From: Gemmatimonadota bacterium
Lineage (GTDB): Bacteria; JAAXHH01
DNA: 51,811 nt
Assembly (NCBI GenBank): GCA_026702745.1
Contig: JAPPBT010000055.1
Location: forward strand, 1 to 51,811
Direction: 5' to 3'
Positions 34,158-43,177 of the stretch are shown here, piece by piece. Within the stretch, counting starts at the first letter, position 1; every line of letters starts with the position of its first letter. The notes beneath the pieces were generated by a model. The model worked only from the letters and a program-made list of their open reading frames with translations, made no database searches and was not told the DNA's origin. The position numbers and the translations under genes were made by a program.

Positions 34158-35000
34158 TCACACGCGGACGTACTTGTGCACGAGGTTCTCCACCCCCACC
34201 TCGCCCACGTAGATATCCCCGTGGCGGTCGACCCAGACGCTGTGGGCGCCGTGGGCCCGGTCGACCGGTCCGCCCCTGACGACCCACTGGGCGAGGAGCC
34301 TGCCGTCCATGTTCAAGATGGTGACCCCGCCGCCCTCGCCCAGGAAGACCGTGTCCTCGTCATCGACGAAAAGGCCGCAGGGCGCGGGACGCCCGTGCCA
34401 TTCCGCGAGGAAGCCTCCCTCGGCATCGAAGACCTGGATCCGGTTGTTGGTCTCCCGGTCGGCCACGAGCAGGCGGCCGTCGGACACGGGGAAGATGTTG
34501 TGTGGCAGGGTGAACCGACCGGGCCCGGCGCCCCTGCCGCCCCAGGTGTGGACCCGTTCTCCCGAAGGCGTCATCCGGTGCACGTAACACTGTCCGTAAC
34601 CGTCGGAGACGTACAGGTCCCCGGAGACGCTCTTGACGGCGCGGGTCGGCATGTTGAAGGGCTTGCCCGGCTCTCCGGGCCGGTTCGGCTCACCCAGCGT
34701 CTGCAGCAGCGTGCCGTCGGTCTCGAACACCCGGACGGTATGGTCTCTGCAGTCCGGAATGTAGATCCTGTCCTCCCCGTCGATCCATATCTCGTGGGGC
34801 AGGGCCAGTATGTCGTGACCCCATTCGTCCAGCAGGCGGCCGTCCCGGTCGTAAACCACCACGGCGGGATTCGGCTCCCGGTCGACGACGTAGACCCGGT
34901 CCCGCGAATCCACGGCCACGGCCGTGGCGATGCCCAGCGTGCGTTCGGATCCCCAACCAAGCACCTTCTCGTAACAATAGTCTCCGGACCCCCAGATCAT
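34158..35000 (-). CDS. NHL-repeat beta-propeller protein
   Basis: The 280-residue single-propeller protein has repeats such as AVDSRDRVYVVDREPNPAVV, IWIDGEDRIYIPDCRDHTVR and SGDLYVSDGYGQCYVHRMT, close to the NHL domains of peptidylglycine-lyase-like proteins. No signal peptide. GGAGGAG precedes the ATG. It is upstream of the DUF3311/symporter pair on the same strand and may share a transcript; function unknown. Confidence 0.88.
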   Translation of the reverse strand: MIWGSGDYCYEKVLGWGSERTLGIATAVAVDSRDRVYVVDREPNPAVVVYDRDGRLLDEWGHDILALPHEIWIDGEDRIYIPDCRDHTVRVFETDGTLLQTLGEPNRPGEPGKPFNMPTRAVKSVSGDLYVSDGYGQCYVHRMTPSGERVHTWGGRGAGPGRFTLPHNIFPVSDGRLLVADRETNNRIQVFDAEGGFLAEWHGRPAPCGLFVDDEDTVFLGEGGGVTILNMDGRLLAQWVVRGGPVDRAHGAHSVWVDRHGDIYVGEVGVENLVHKYVRV

Positions 35001-35121
35001 GGTCTGCTCCTCCGTCGAGATGGCTTCAGGTCTCTACTCAAGGACCTGCAAGGCGCTACGGCTTCCCAGTCAAATCCGGCGGGTACAAAGGCTTTGTCCC
35101 GCATGATCGAACGGTATATAC

Positions 35122-35155
35122 TTTGTCGATACTTTTCCGTATTTGTCGATACTTT
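35122..35155. repeat. Pair of 14-bp direct repeats upstream of the SDR gene
   Basis: TTTGTCGATACTTT occurs at 35122-35135 and 35142-35155, 20 bases apart (two helical turns), in an AT-rich stretch 32 bases before the SDR start and between divergent genes. It is a candidate operator; no regulator gene is nearby. Confidence 0.6.
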
Positions 35156-35186
35156 GTATACACAGTTGAACGACAGGAGCCTAGAC

Positions 35187-35969
35187 ATGGGTGTGCTGGA
35201 CAGCTTTTCCCTCGCCGGGCGCATCGCCGTAGTCACGGGTGGCGCCGGACCGCAGTTCGGAAGCAGCATCTCCGAGGCCCTGGCCGAGGCCGGCGCCACG
35301 GTGGTCGTCGCTTCACGGGACCTGGAGAACAACCGGCAGTTCGTCGCAGGACTGAACGAACGGGGATTCGACACCCACCCCGAAGCGCTCGACATCACGA
35401 ATACCGAATCGATCGACGCCCTGAAACGACGCGTAATGGACCGTTACGGCCGCGTGGACGTCCTGGTCAACAGCGCCGTGGTCGGCCGAGGCGGCGGTTT
35501 CGACGAGCAGACTCCGGACTACTGGGCTGCCAGCGCCCAGGGGAACATGGTGGGACTCTTCGCCCTTTGCAAGGCCTTCGTCCCCGTCATGGCCGACCAG
35601 GGCAGCGGCAGCATCATCAATATCTCGAGCATCTACGGCGTCGTGGCCAACGACCCCGGCCTCTACGAAGAAACCGGAATGAAACAACCGCCGGACTACA
35701 CCTTCGTCAAGGGCGGCATGATCAATTTCACCCGGTACATCGCGAACTACTACGGAAAACAGGGTGTACGGGCCAACTGCATCTGCCCTGGCGGGTATTT
35801 CAATGATCAGCCCGGACCGTTCGTGCAACGGTATGAACACCGCGTGCCGCTCGGACGCATGCTGGACAACGAGGATCTAAAGGGCGCCGTGGTCTACCTG
35901 GCCTCCGACGCGTCCAGGTACGTCACCGGGGTCGCGCTCATGGTCGACGGCGGCTGGACGGCGCTTTAG
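35187..35969 (+). CDS. Short-chain dehydrogenase/reductase
   Basis: The 260-residue classical SDR has a variant cofactor motif TGGAGPQFGSSI (one residue longer than TGxxxGIG, as in some sugar-acid SDRs), DVLVNSAVVG in place of NNAG, Ser147/148 in NISSIYG, and Tyr171-x3-Lys175 in YTFVK. CAGGAG precedes the ATG. Oxidises or reduces a small alcohol/ketone with NAD(P). Likely part of the local catabolic set with the enolase-superfamily and epimerase genes. Confidence 0.92.
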   Translation: MGVLDSFSLAGRIAVVTGGAGPQFGSSISEALAEAGATVVVASRDLENNRQFVAGLNERGFDTHPEALDITNTESIDALKRRVMDRYGRVDVLVNSAVVGRGGGFDEQTPDYWAASAQGNMVGLFALCKAFVPVMADQGSGSIINISSIYGVVANDPGLYEETGMKQPPDYTFVKGGMINFTRYIANYYGKQGVRANCICPGGYFNDQPGPFVQRYEHRVPLGRMLDNEDLKGAVVYLASDASRYVTGVALMVDGGWTAL

Positions 35970-35970
35970 A

Positions 35971-36030
35971 CGGACACGGCCAGGCGCGTTCGGCCGCGGA
36001 CAGACGCGTTCGGCCGCGGACAGACGCGTC
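35971..36030. repeat. Three 20-bp tandem units between convergent genes
   Basis: CGGCCGCGGACAGACGCGTT and its near-copies occupy 35971-35990, 35991-36010 and 36011-36030, beginning one base after the SDR stop codon. Confidence 0.85.
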
Positions 36031-36037
36031 GGAAGGA

Positions 36038-36742
36038 TCAGGCTTCCGGATCGATGACGGATTTGTCCTGGGGGTGGTAGTCGATCGCCTGGCGGCCGTG
36101 ATCCAGGTCGTACATGTCCCACGTGCTGTCGGACACACCGAAAACGATCTCGAACCGGATGCCGGGGTGGATGACCGCCCGTTCGAACACCCGCACCGCG
36201 TCACCGTGACTGAGGTGGTGGGGATGGCCGGGCAGGTCCCGCTGTTTCTGAAAGTTCCCGATGCGCACGCACACGACCTCCATGTCGAACCGCACCGCGT
36301 ACATGTACCCCAGGCTTTCCCCGAAGACCTTGCTGATGGAATAGTAGCTCTCCGGACGCGGCGGCATGTCGATCCTGCGGTACACATCCTGCGGATAGGG
36401 CGCCAGCAAGCCGGCCCTGCTGGCGAAGGCCACCCGCCGCACGCCGTTGCGGTTGGCCGCTTCGAACAGCGTATAGGTCCCGATGAAGTTGGCGTGGAGG
36501 ATTTCCTCCCACGACGCGCCGCCGGAGGGATTGCCGGCCAGATGGATTATGGCGTCCATGCCTTCGGTGGCCTGGAGCACCGCGTCCATGTCGGTAATAT
36601 CGCCGACGACCTCGTCATCCATTCCCGGTGTAGACACCCGGTCGAAACCGCGGAGGGGGTATTTGTCTTTAAGTCCGTTCACGATGATCGTCCCGATGGC
36701 TCCCGCCGATCCGGTGACGAGTATGCGGGGTGTTTCGTTCAT
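36038..36742 (-). CDS. NAD(P)-dependent epimerase/dehydratase (uronate dehydrogenase-like)
   Basis: The 234-residue extended-SDR protein has VTGSAGAIGTIIVNGL (cofactor loop), GDITDMDAV, IIHLAGNPSGGASWEEIL and Tyr134-x3-Lys138 in YYSISK, with VRIGNF after it. The pattern and length are closest to uronate dehydrogenase. Its ATG overlaps the stop of the upstream enolase-superfamily gene by 4 bases, so the two are coupled and probably act on the same sugar acid. Confidence 0.9.
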   Translation of the reverse strand: MNETPRILVTGSAGAIGTIIVNGLKDKYPLRGFDRVSTPGMDDEVVGDITDMDAVLQATEGMDAIIHLAGNPSGGASWEEILHANFIGTYTLFEAANRNGVRRVAFASRAGLLAPYPQDVYRRIDMPPRPESYYSISKVFGESLGYMYAVRFDMEVVCVRIGNFQKQRDLPGHPHHLSHGDAVRVFERAVIHPGIRFEIVFGVSDSTWDMYDLDHGRQAIDYHPQDKSVIDPEA

Positions 36743-37965
36743 TCCGACTCCTTGCGCATGAAGGGTCCACGGCGTTCGATCCAGTCGTAGGTTTCCTGCC
36801 AGGATGAACTGCCGTCTTCTTCCCAGATGTCCAGCCGGATTCCCCGGATGTTGCCTTCGGTGAAACCGGTCAGCCGGTGGACCGAGGGATACCCGATGGT
36901 ATAGTAGATATTGCCGCTGGGCAGACGGGTCTTTCCGATGTACCGGGGGAGCTCGGTTACGGGGTTTCCCGCGATGCGTACCAGTTCGTTTTCGTCGACT
37001 TCGACGCCGAGGCCGGGTCCTTCCGGCACCGGCGAGCTGCCGTCAGCCACCTCGATCCGGCCGCCGGTCACGTCCTCTCCGTACTGGTCGTCCAGGTTGA
37101 CCGTATGCATTACGTTGGGTATCACCGCGCCGAGGTGGAGCGCCATCGCTTTGCTGAGCGTGCCCCCGGTCAACTGGATCACGGTGGAGACGTTCGCCTC
37201 CGCGCAGGCGAACCCCCGCTTCAGGCTCATGCCGATGCCGTGCTCGCCGACCATGTAGGCGTCGGCGCACCCGAGCCCGATCTCCGGACCGCCGCCGAGT
37301 TGCGGCACGTGCATAAGCAGGGGGAGCGACGTCTGTTCGCGCAGGCGCCGCCAGCCGTCCACGTCGCGCCAGACCAGCGGATCCTCGATCACGCCGACGA
37401 CGGGCGACTTCTCGAGGTGTTCCACGATGCGCGCCACGTCGGCAAACGACCGGTTGTGGTTGAAGTCGTAGTGCATCTTGAACCCGGACGGGGCGACTTC
37501 CTCAACGGCGCTGTTCTGTTCATATACATCGTAGTATTCGCCCGTATGCATCTTGAAGGTCATGTACCCTTCGTCCGCGGCGCGCACCACCTCGGCGGCC
37601 AGCTCTTCGGGGGAGGCCACGCGGGTCCAGGCCGCGACGGGCACCCGGTCCCGCACCTTCTGTCCCATGAGCTTGTAGGCCGGGATCTCGAGATGCCTGC
37701 CCATGAGATCGTAAAGCGCGCCCATGAGACCCACGGGATAGCCCGCGTTGATGTGGTCGAAGGGACTGCTGCCCGTCAACCTCTCCACCTCCGCGATGTC
37801 CATCGTGACGTGTCCCCGGCTGTCCCCGTATCCGGTCACCCCGTTGTCCGCGGTGACCTTGAAGATTGTCTGGGTATCGATGGTCCTGAACTGGACCTGC
37901 TTGTCGACGTTCCGTTCCGTGAGTTTCGGATTGATATGGGTAATTGCGACATCGGTGATTTTCAT
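36739..37965 (-). CDS. Enolase superfamily protein with incomplete metal site
   Basis: This is a 408-residue MR/MLE-type protein: capping domain, then Lys138-x-His140 in FKMHTGEYYD, Asp167 in HYDFNH and Glu194 in VIEDPLVW. The third metal ligand, usually Glu or Asp in a G-(D/N)-E motif, is replaced by LLMHVP (His219), so the metal site is altered. The C-terminal tail of about 60 residues (GNIYYTIGYPSVHRLTG) is longer than usual. It lies in an operon with the epimerase downstream and the PhyH protein upstream. Dehydratase or racemase activity uncertain. Confidence 0.87.
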   Translation of the reverse strand: MKITDVAITHINPKLTERNVDKQVQFRTIDTQTIFKVTADNGVTGYGDSRGHVTMDIAEVERLTGSSPFDHINAGYPVGLMGALYDLMGRHLEIPAYKLMGQKVRDRVPVAAWTRVASPEELAAEVVRAADEGYMTFKMHTGEYYDVYEQNSAVEEVAPSGFKMHYDFNHNRSFADVARIVEHLEKSPVVGVIEDPLVWRDVDGWRRLREQTSLPLLMHVPQLGGGPEIGLGCADAYMVGEHGIGMSLKRGFACAEANVSTVIQLTGGTLSKAMALHLGAVIPNVMHTVNLDDQYGEDVTGGRIEVADGSSPVPEGPGLGVEVDENELVRIAGNPVTELPRYIGKTRLPSGNIYYTIGYPSVHRLTGFTEGNIRGIRLDIWEEDGSSSWQETYDWIERRGPFMRKESE

Positions 37966-38043
37966 GGCCTGCTTCTTTCCGTGCGGGTTTCATCCTGCCG
38001 GATACCGCACCATTGGTTTTTATGGGTTGAATTCAGGTGTATG

Positions 38044-38928
38044 TCAACGGTTCGCCAGCGACCTGGGCGCCCCCTCCTGGTTCACGCCTTCCCGAACAGT
38101 AGTGGCGATGGGCCAGCACTGTCCGCCTCTTTTCCGGTATTCGTCCTCCGCGCCGCAAAGCCAGGTGAACATCCGCGCGGCCGCGATGGCGCCCTGAAAC
38201 TGCTCGAACACGCCCGCCGGTGGATCGAATTTGATTGTGTTGAAGTCGATGTCCTCCTCCGTGACCCAGTCTCTCCGCGGCGGAGCGGTCCGCCAGTAGT
38301 TGTACTTGAGCAGATTGCGGTACTTGCTCTTTCCCTTTGGACCCGATGTGGCCCGGGACCTGCGGTGCCAGATCCCGTAAACGGTGAGAAAGATCGTGCC
38401 GGCCGGACCGGCCGATGATACGGTCCCCCGTATGGAGCCAAGATGAGCCATCATGGGCGCCTTGTTCCGCATGAAGTGCGAACCGGGCAGCACCACGGTC
38501 GGTCCCATGTCCTCGGTGCAATCCTCCGGATAATAGAAGACCTGGAGGTATTCGAGCTGATCCGTGTAGATCGTGCCGCCGTCCCGGTGCCAGTTCTGGG
38601 GCTGGTCGAAGGGCAGGGGTCCCCGGTGGTTGCTTATGATGAGCGGCAGGGTGAAGCCGCTTCCCAGGAGGGACCGGACGGCGCCCGCCGCCTGCGGGTT
38701 CATGAGCACGCCGTCCACGAAGAAGGATTCCTTCATGATGGGCGTGGGTTCATAGGTACTGTCGACGCGGTCCAGGTAGTCGATGACCTGCCTGTTGACG
38801 TCGTCCGGCACGACACCGGGGAGCATAAGGTAGCCGTTCCGGCAGAAATCGACGACCTCGCGGTCTGTCAGCGTTGGCGCGCAGTCCATCTCCGTACCGT
38901 AGGGCGTCACGGTCATCGTGGTCTCCAT
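38044..38928 (-). CDS. Phytanoyl-CoA dioxygenase (PhyH) family protein
   Basis: The 294-residue Fe(II)/2-oxoglutarate oxygenase has His114-x-Asp116 in NWHRDGG, distal His188 and Arg192 in GIWHRRSRA, and GPTVVLPGSH before the second strand. It starts 3 bases after the stop of the 126-residue protein and 78 bases upstream of the enolase-superfamily gene. Different subfamily from the PhyH protein at 3009 (longer C-terminus ending in a polar tail). Substrate unknown. Confidence 0.9.
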   Translation of the reverse strand: METTMTVTPYGTEMDCAPTLTDREVVDFCRNGYLMLPGVVPDDVNRQVIDYLDRVDSTYEPTPIMKESFFVDGVLMNPQAAGAVRSLLGSGFTLPLIISNHRGPLPFDQPQNWHRDGGTIYTDQLEYLQVFYYPEDCTEDMGPTVVLPGSHFMRNKAPMMAHLGSIRGTVSSAGPAGTIFLTVYGIWHRRSRATSGPKGKSKYRNLLKYNYWRTAPPRRDWVTEEDIDFNTIKFDPPAGVFEQFQGAIAAARMFTWLCGAEDEYRKRGGQCWPIATTVREGVNQEGAPRSLANR

Positions 38929-38931
38929 CGT

Positions 38932-39312
38932 CTATCTCCATCGCTCCAGCACGAACTCGTATCCGAGCCCGTAGGTTTCCTGTTCACGCATGGCGAGGGA
39001 CGCTTCGGGAAACTTGATGATGCGCCAGCCGTCGTCCAGGGCCTCCTTGATCGACCGGTACCGGAACTCGCCGTTGTCGTCGAGCCCGTCGGAGTCTGCC
39101 CCGTCTTCGTAGATACTGATGCCGACCACCGCCGAATGGGGGTTGGTCGTGGGCGCCTGCAGGTAGAGCAGGCTCTGGCGCCCGTTTCCCGGACCGTGCT
39201 TCGCATCGGCGTTTTCCACCAGGGCGATTGCTTCGTCGATGTCCTCCCTGGTCAGCACGCCGTCTTCGAAACGTGCCCTGATCCTCTTCAACTGCGCGGT
39301 CAGTGGGTCCAT
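38932..39312 (-). CDS. Hypothetical protein, first gene of the PhyH operon
   Basis: The 126-residue soluble protein has no motif I recognise. It has an N-terminal helical part (LKRIRARFEDGVLTREDIDEA), a central VVGISIYEDGADSD strand region and an aromatic C-terminus ending in FVLERWR. AAGGAA precedes the ATG and the stop lies 3 bases before the PhyH start, which supports a real, co-expressed gene. Confidence 0.72.
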   Translation of the reverse strand: MDPLTAQLKRIRARFEDGVLTREDIDEAIALVENADAKHGPGNGRQSLLYLQAPTTNPHSAVVGISIYEDGADSDGLDDNGEFRYRSIKEALDDGWRIIKFPEASLAMREQETYGLGYEFVLERWR

Positions 39313-39352
39313 CGTTCCTTCCCGGGACGGGTTGGCCGGGGCCTTCCGGGGC

Positions 39353-39425
39353 CTGCCGGGCCTGTTGCAGCGGCCGGGGCCTGCCGGGGTCTGCCGGGCC
39401 TGTTGCAGCGGCCGGGGCCTGCCGG
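39353..39425. repeat. Two 35-bp perfect direct repeats with flanking partial copies
   Basis: A 35-bp unit beginning CTGCCGGGCCTGTTGCAGCG is found at 39353-39387 and again at 39391-39425. Shorter GGCCGGGGCCTGCC pieces continue to about 39443. The 200 bases between the operon start and the heme synthase gene hold nothing else visible. Confidence 0.85.
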
Positions 39426-39512
39426 TGTCGGCCGGGGCCTGCCAGAAGATTCAACGAATAAACTTGAGCAAACATAACCGGACGGCAGAAATGTGAAAAG
39501 AAAAAACCTTGA

Positions 39513-40448
39513 TTACCGGCGTGACGCCCTGACCATGAGCAGAAACATGCATTCTCCGCAGACCAGCAGTGTGGCCAGCGTGAGGTGAAGGACCTGCGCC
39601 CCCGGCGGCAGGCCGCCGTAAGCCAGGACGACCCCCAGCGCGATCTGCAGCAGGATGGCGGCCAGGATGAACCGGGCGGCGGCAGGTAGCCGCCCGATCA
39701 TGCCGTGTCGCCGGACCGCCCGGTAGAGGAGCACGCCGGCAATCAGGACCATCCAGGAAGAAAACCGGTGTACGTGGTCGACGAGGCCCACCTGGGCCAG
39801 CCATTCGCCCCGGGGAAGGCCGCCGTCGTCCTTGATGAGGGGATCGATGCCCTCCCGAACCTGCGTGCCGATGAGCACCTGGATCGCCGTTACGGCCAGG
39901 AGCACGAGTCCCAGCCGCAACAGTACGGACCGTCCCTGCCCGGAGAGTTCAACGCGCATGCGCTGTTCCATAGACTGGAAAGTCACGAAGAGCAGCAGGC
40001 ACAGCAGGATGACCGCCAGGGCCATGTGGAGCGTAATGATCCCGGGCTGCAGGCCGGACCGGACCACCTGCCCGCCCAGCCAGCCCTGGAAGCCGACCAG
40101 CACGAAACACAGGCCAGCACAGTAAAAGATCACCGGCTGCGTCTTTCGATATCGAAGAGAACGCAGGAAGGTCACGAAGATGAGTATGCCAATGACGACG
40201 CCCACGAGCCGGTTGGCGTATTCGGTCCACATCTTGACCGGGTTGAAGTCCGCGGGATCGTAGCCCCTTTCCCGGACATAGGCCATGTCCAGCGCTTCCA
40301 CGCTTGCCGGCGGCAGCCAGGAACCCCAGCACCGGGGCCAGTCGGGACAACCCAGGCCCGCGCCCGTTATCCGAACCAGGCTGCCGATAGTGATCAGCAG
40401 TAACGTCGCCGCCAGGGTGGCGAGGGCCGTTTTTTGAAAGGCGTTCAT
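39513..40448 (-). CDS. ctaA: Heme A synthase, COX15/CtaA family
   Basis: The 311-residue polytopic protein has the family hallmarks: SLVRITGAGLGCPDWPRCWG (the Cys pair loop), WTEYANRLVG with the conserved Glu, ITLHMALA, LVDHVHRFSSW and VLHLTLATLL, which supply the heme-binding histidines. It oxidises the C8 methyl of heme O to make heme A for aa3-type cytochrome oxidase, so the host respires aerobically. No oxidase subunits or heme O synthase are adjacent. Confidence 0.95.
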   Translation of the reverse strand: MNAFQKTALATLAATLLLITIGSLVRITGAGLGCPDWPRCWGSWLPPASVEALDMAYVRERGYDPADFNPVKMWTEYANRLVGVVIGILIFVTFLRSLRYRKTQPVIFYCAGLCFVLVGFQGWLGGQVVRSGLQPGIITLHMALAVILLCLLLFVTFQSMEQRMRVELSGQGRSVLLRLGLVLLAVTAIQVLIGTQVREGIDPLIKDDGGLPRGEWLAQVGLVDHVHRFSSWMVLIAGVLLYRAVRRHGMIGRLPAAARFILAAILLQIALGVVLAYGGLPPGAQVLHLTLATLLVCGECMFLLMVRASRR

Positions 40449-40586
40449 GATAGGGCATCATAGATCGCAATGCCTTTTTGGGCAAGGGATATCGGGCGTT
40501 GAACGACGGGCCCGTCGGCGGAAATTTGGTTGCCAATCCGGCCGCGTCGATGTATCTTGTGCCGTGCAGTTCGAGGCGGCTTTTCA

Positions 40587-40659
<73 letters not shown>

Positions 40660-40737
40660 TTCCATATCACAGGCCGAGCGCCGCCGCGGTCCACACGCCG
40701 GGCGCCGCCGCGGCTGACTTGCCGGAACGGACGGGCC

Positions 40738-41103
40738 ATGTCTTTCTTCGAAGTGGAAACCTGGGTACCCAAGCCCGACCGGAAAGTCGATCACGACGAA
40801 ATGATCCGGACCTGGTTCGCTTTCGTGGAAGCCCACAAAGACGACCTGTTCCCGGAATGGCGGTCCGCCCGCTACTTTCGCGAAGTGGAACACAAATCCG
40901 GCGTGGCCACGGGGCGCTACGTGATGGTGTTCGAATACGTGTCCCACGCAGGATTTCTCGCGTACAAGGAGAGGCGCAAGGACTGGTCGGGACCCTACGC
41001 CGAATACAGGAAAGTGGATCCCTACCAGTTCTTCGACCTGGATACCGTAACCGAGACCTGCTGGATGCCGGAAGAGCAGGACCGCTGGCTGGACTTCACC
41101 TGA
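40738..41103 (+). CDS. Hypothetical small NIPSNAP-like protein
   Basis: This 121-residue soluble protein has strands SFFEVETWVPK and GRYVMVFEYVSH with helices between, suggesting a dimeric alpha/beta (ferredoxin-like, NIPSNAP-like) barrel; this is inference from pattern. It is rich in Trp, Tyr and Phe. It begins about 80 bases after the tRNA and precedes the arginase-fold gene by 35 bases. Function unknown. Confidence 0.6.
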   Translation: MSFFEVETWVPKPDRKVDHDEMIRTWFAFVEAHKDDLFPEWRSARYFREVEHKSGVATGRYVMVFEYVSHAGFLAYKERRKDWSGPYAEYRKVDPYQFFDLDTVTETCWMPEEQDRWLDFT

Positions 41104-41138
41104 GGACCACAAGAGACCACGACCAACCCGGTGTAACC

Positions 41139-41903
41139 ATGCGTAATCAATACATACTCACGCCGTACTTCCTGGACCGGCACGACCCGGCGCTCCTCGA
41201 CCTGGCGCGGGACGACTGGACCGTAAACGAAACGGCGCTGCAGGGCGACAGCGAGATGGCCCGCACCCTTTGCGTACACCGTGCCCTCGCCGACCGGGTC
41301 TCCGAAGCCGCGGAGGCCGGCAGGCGGCCGGTCAGCGTCGCGGGCGACTGTTGCGCGACCATACCGATCATGGCCGGGCTGCAGCGCGCCGGGATTCAAC
41401 CCCTTTTCCTGTGGCTCGACGCCCACGGCGACTTCAACACCTGGGAGACGACGCCGAGCGGGTTCCTGGGCGGCATGCCGCTGGCCATGATGGTCGGACT
41501 GGGCGAGCAGACGATGGTCGAGAACCTGCACATGGATCCGATTCCCGACGGGGACGTCATCATGTCGGACGGCCGCGACCTGGACCCCGGTGAGCGGAAA
41601 CTGGTCGAAGCATCCCGGTTGCGGCATTTCCCGGACGTGCTCGAACTCCTGAAGTGCGACCTGTCCGGCAGGCCGGTCTACGTCCATTTCGATACGGACA
41701 TCCTGGATCCGTCGGAGGCGCCCGCCATGGGCTACCCGGCGCCAGGCGGACCGCCGTCAACCGACCTGGAGCGCGTGTTCCGCCACCTCGCGGATCATTG
41801 CGACATCGCCGCGCTCTCCATCTCCACCTGGCGTTCCAACATGGACGAAGACGGCCGCAGTAGGTCCCTGTGCATGGGCCTCTTCGAAATCCTGACCGGC
41901 TGA
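41139..41903 (+). CDS. Arginase/agmatinase superfamily protein with one altered metal ligand
   Basis: The 254-residue ureohydrolase-fold protein has WLDAHGDFN (Asp94, His96, Asp98) and HFDTDILDP (Asp185, Asp187), five of the six usual Mn ligands. The first, His of the GGDHS motif, is Cys71 in SVAGDCCAT. It is also shorter than typical arginases (about 300). It may bind one metal or a different metal, or act on a guanidine-like or amide substrate; arginine hydrolysis is not assured. Confidence 0.85.
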   Translation: MRNQYILTPYFLDRHDPALLDLARDDWTVNETALQGDSEMARTLCVHRALADRVSEAAEAGRRPVSVAGDCCATIPIMAGLQRAGIQPLFLWLDAHGDFNTWETTPSGFLGGMPLAMMVGLGEQTMVENLHMDPIPDGDVIMSDGRDLDPGERKLVEASRLRHFPDVLELLKCDLSGRPVYVHFDTDILDPSEAPAMGYPAPGGPPSTDLERVFRHLADHCDIAALSISTWRSNMDEDGRSRSLCMGLFEILTG

Positions 41904-41960
41904 CCGGCGATCCGGCTGACCGGCGATCCGGCTGACTGCGATCCTGCTGACTGGCGAGTC
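41900..41960. repeat. 16-bp tandem repeat across a stop codon
   Basis: CTGACCGGCGATCCGG at 41900-41915 and 41916-41931 is followed by two diverged copies to about 41960. The array includes the TGA of the arginase-fold gene. Confidence 0.85.
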
Positions 41961-41965
41961 CTGCC

Positions 41966-43177
41966 TTGTCTTCCACCGATACCCTCTTCAAAGACCTGAT
42001 CGTCATCGAGGCCGCGAACGTGCTCGCCGGCCCCGCCGTGGGCATGTTCTTTGCCGAACTCGGCGCCACGGTGATCAAGGTGGAGAACATCAAGACCGGC
42101 GGCGACACGACCCGTCAGTGGAAACTGCCCGCCGAAGACAGGAACTCCGATGTGTCCGCCTATTTCTCTTCGGTTAACTGGGGCAAGCGATCCATCGGCG
42201 TCGATTTCGCGATCCCTGCGGGATACGAGGTGATCGTGGACCTGGTACGGCGCGCCGACGTCTTCCTGCAGAGCTTCAAACCGGGCGACGCCCGCAAGTT
42301 CGGGCTCGACTACCCGGTCCTCCGCGATGTAAACGACCGGCTCATCTACGCGGATATCACTGCCTTTGGCGAGACAGACGAACGGCCGGGGTTCGATGCC
42401 GTCCTGCAGGCGGAGACCGGTTTCATGGGCATGAACGGTACCGAAACGAGCGGCCCGGTCAAGATGCCGGTGGCCCTGATCGACCTGCTGCTGGCCCATC
42501 AATTGAAAGAAGCCCTGCTGATCGCCCTCATCGAACGGATGCAGTCGGGACGGGGCTCGTACAACACGGTTTCGCTGTTCCAGTCCGGTGTCGCGTCTCT
42601 CGCCAACCAGGCCGCGAACTACCTGGTGGCCGGTACCGTGCCGGGCCGCGCAGGTTCCGATCACCCGAACATCGCGCCGTATGGAACGGTGTTCAGGACC
42701 TTGAACGGGGAACCCGTCGTGCTGGCCGTCGGCACCGATAGCCAGTTCCAGGCCCTATGCGAGGTCCTGGATATTCCCGAAGCCGCCGCGGACGGGCGGT
42801 TCGCCACCAACCAGCAACGCGTGGTCCACCGCGACGCGCTGAACGCGCTGCTGACGCAACGAATCGGCGGGCAGGAGAGGGACGCCTTGCTGACGGAGTT
42901 ACAGGCGCGACAGGTACCGGCCGGCGCGGTCCGGCGTCTGGACGATGTTCTTGCCCACGCGTCCGTGGAACCGCTGCTGCTTCAAGGGAAGCGAAGCGAC
43001 GGCGTCCCGATCCACGGCCTGCGCACGGTCGCTTTCGAAAGCGATGTCGTAACGCCCCCGCCCACACTGGATTCGCCTCCGGCATTCGATGCCGACAGTC
43101 GATATGTGCTTGCCGAAGTGCTGGGATATACGGAGGAACGGATTCAGGTGCTAAGGGACGCGGGAGCGGTCCTGTAG
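41966..43177 (+). CDS. CaiB/BaiF family CoA-transferase
   Basis: The 403-residue class III CoA-transferase has VIEAANVLAGPAVGMFFAELGATVIKVE at the N-terminus, the KRSIGVDF segment, FKPGDARKFGLDY and the catalytic Asp173 in ALIDLLLAHQ. It moves CoA between carboxylates (formyl-CoA, carnitinyl-CoA, succinyl-CoA types); acceptor and donor not assignable. The predicted start is TTG with weak Shine-Dalgarno, and I see no better in-frame start. Confidence 0.92.
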   Translation: MSSTDTLFKDLIVIEAANVLAGPAVGMFFAELGATVIKVENIKTGGDTTRQWKLPAEDRNSDVSAYFSSVNWGKRSIGVDFAIPAGYEVIVDLVRRADVFLQSFKPGDARKFGLDYPVLRDVNDRLIYADITAFGETDERPGFDAVLQAETGFMGMNGTETSGPVKMPVALIDLLLAHQLKEALLIALIERMQSGRGSYNTVSLFQSGVASLANQAANYLVAGTVPGRAGSDHPNIAPYGTVFRTLNGEPVVLAVGTDSQFQALCEVLDIPEAAADGRFATNQQRVVHRDALNALLTQRIGGQERDALLTELQARQVPAGAVRRLDDVLAHASVEPLLLQGKRSDGVPIHGLRTVAFESDVVTPPPTLDSPPAFDADSRYVLAEVLGYTEERIQVLRDAGAVL

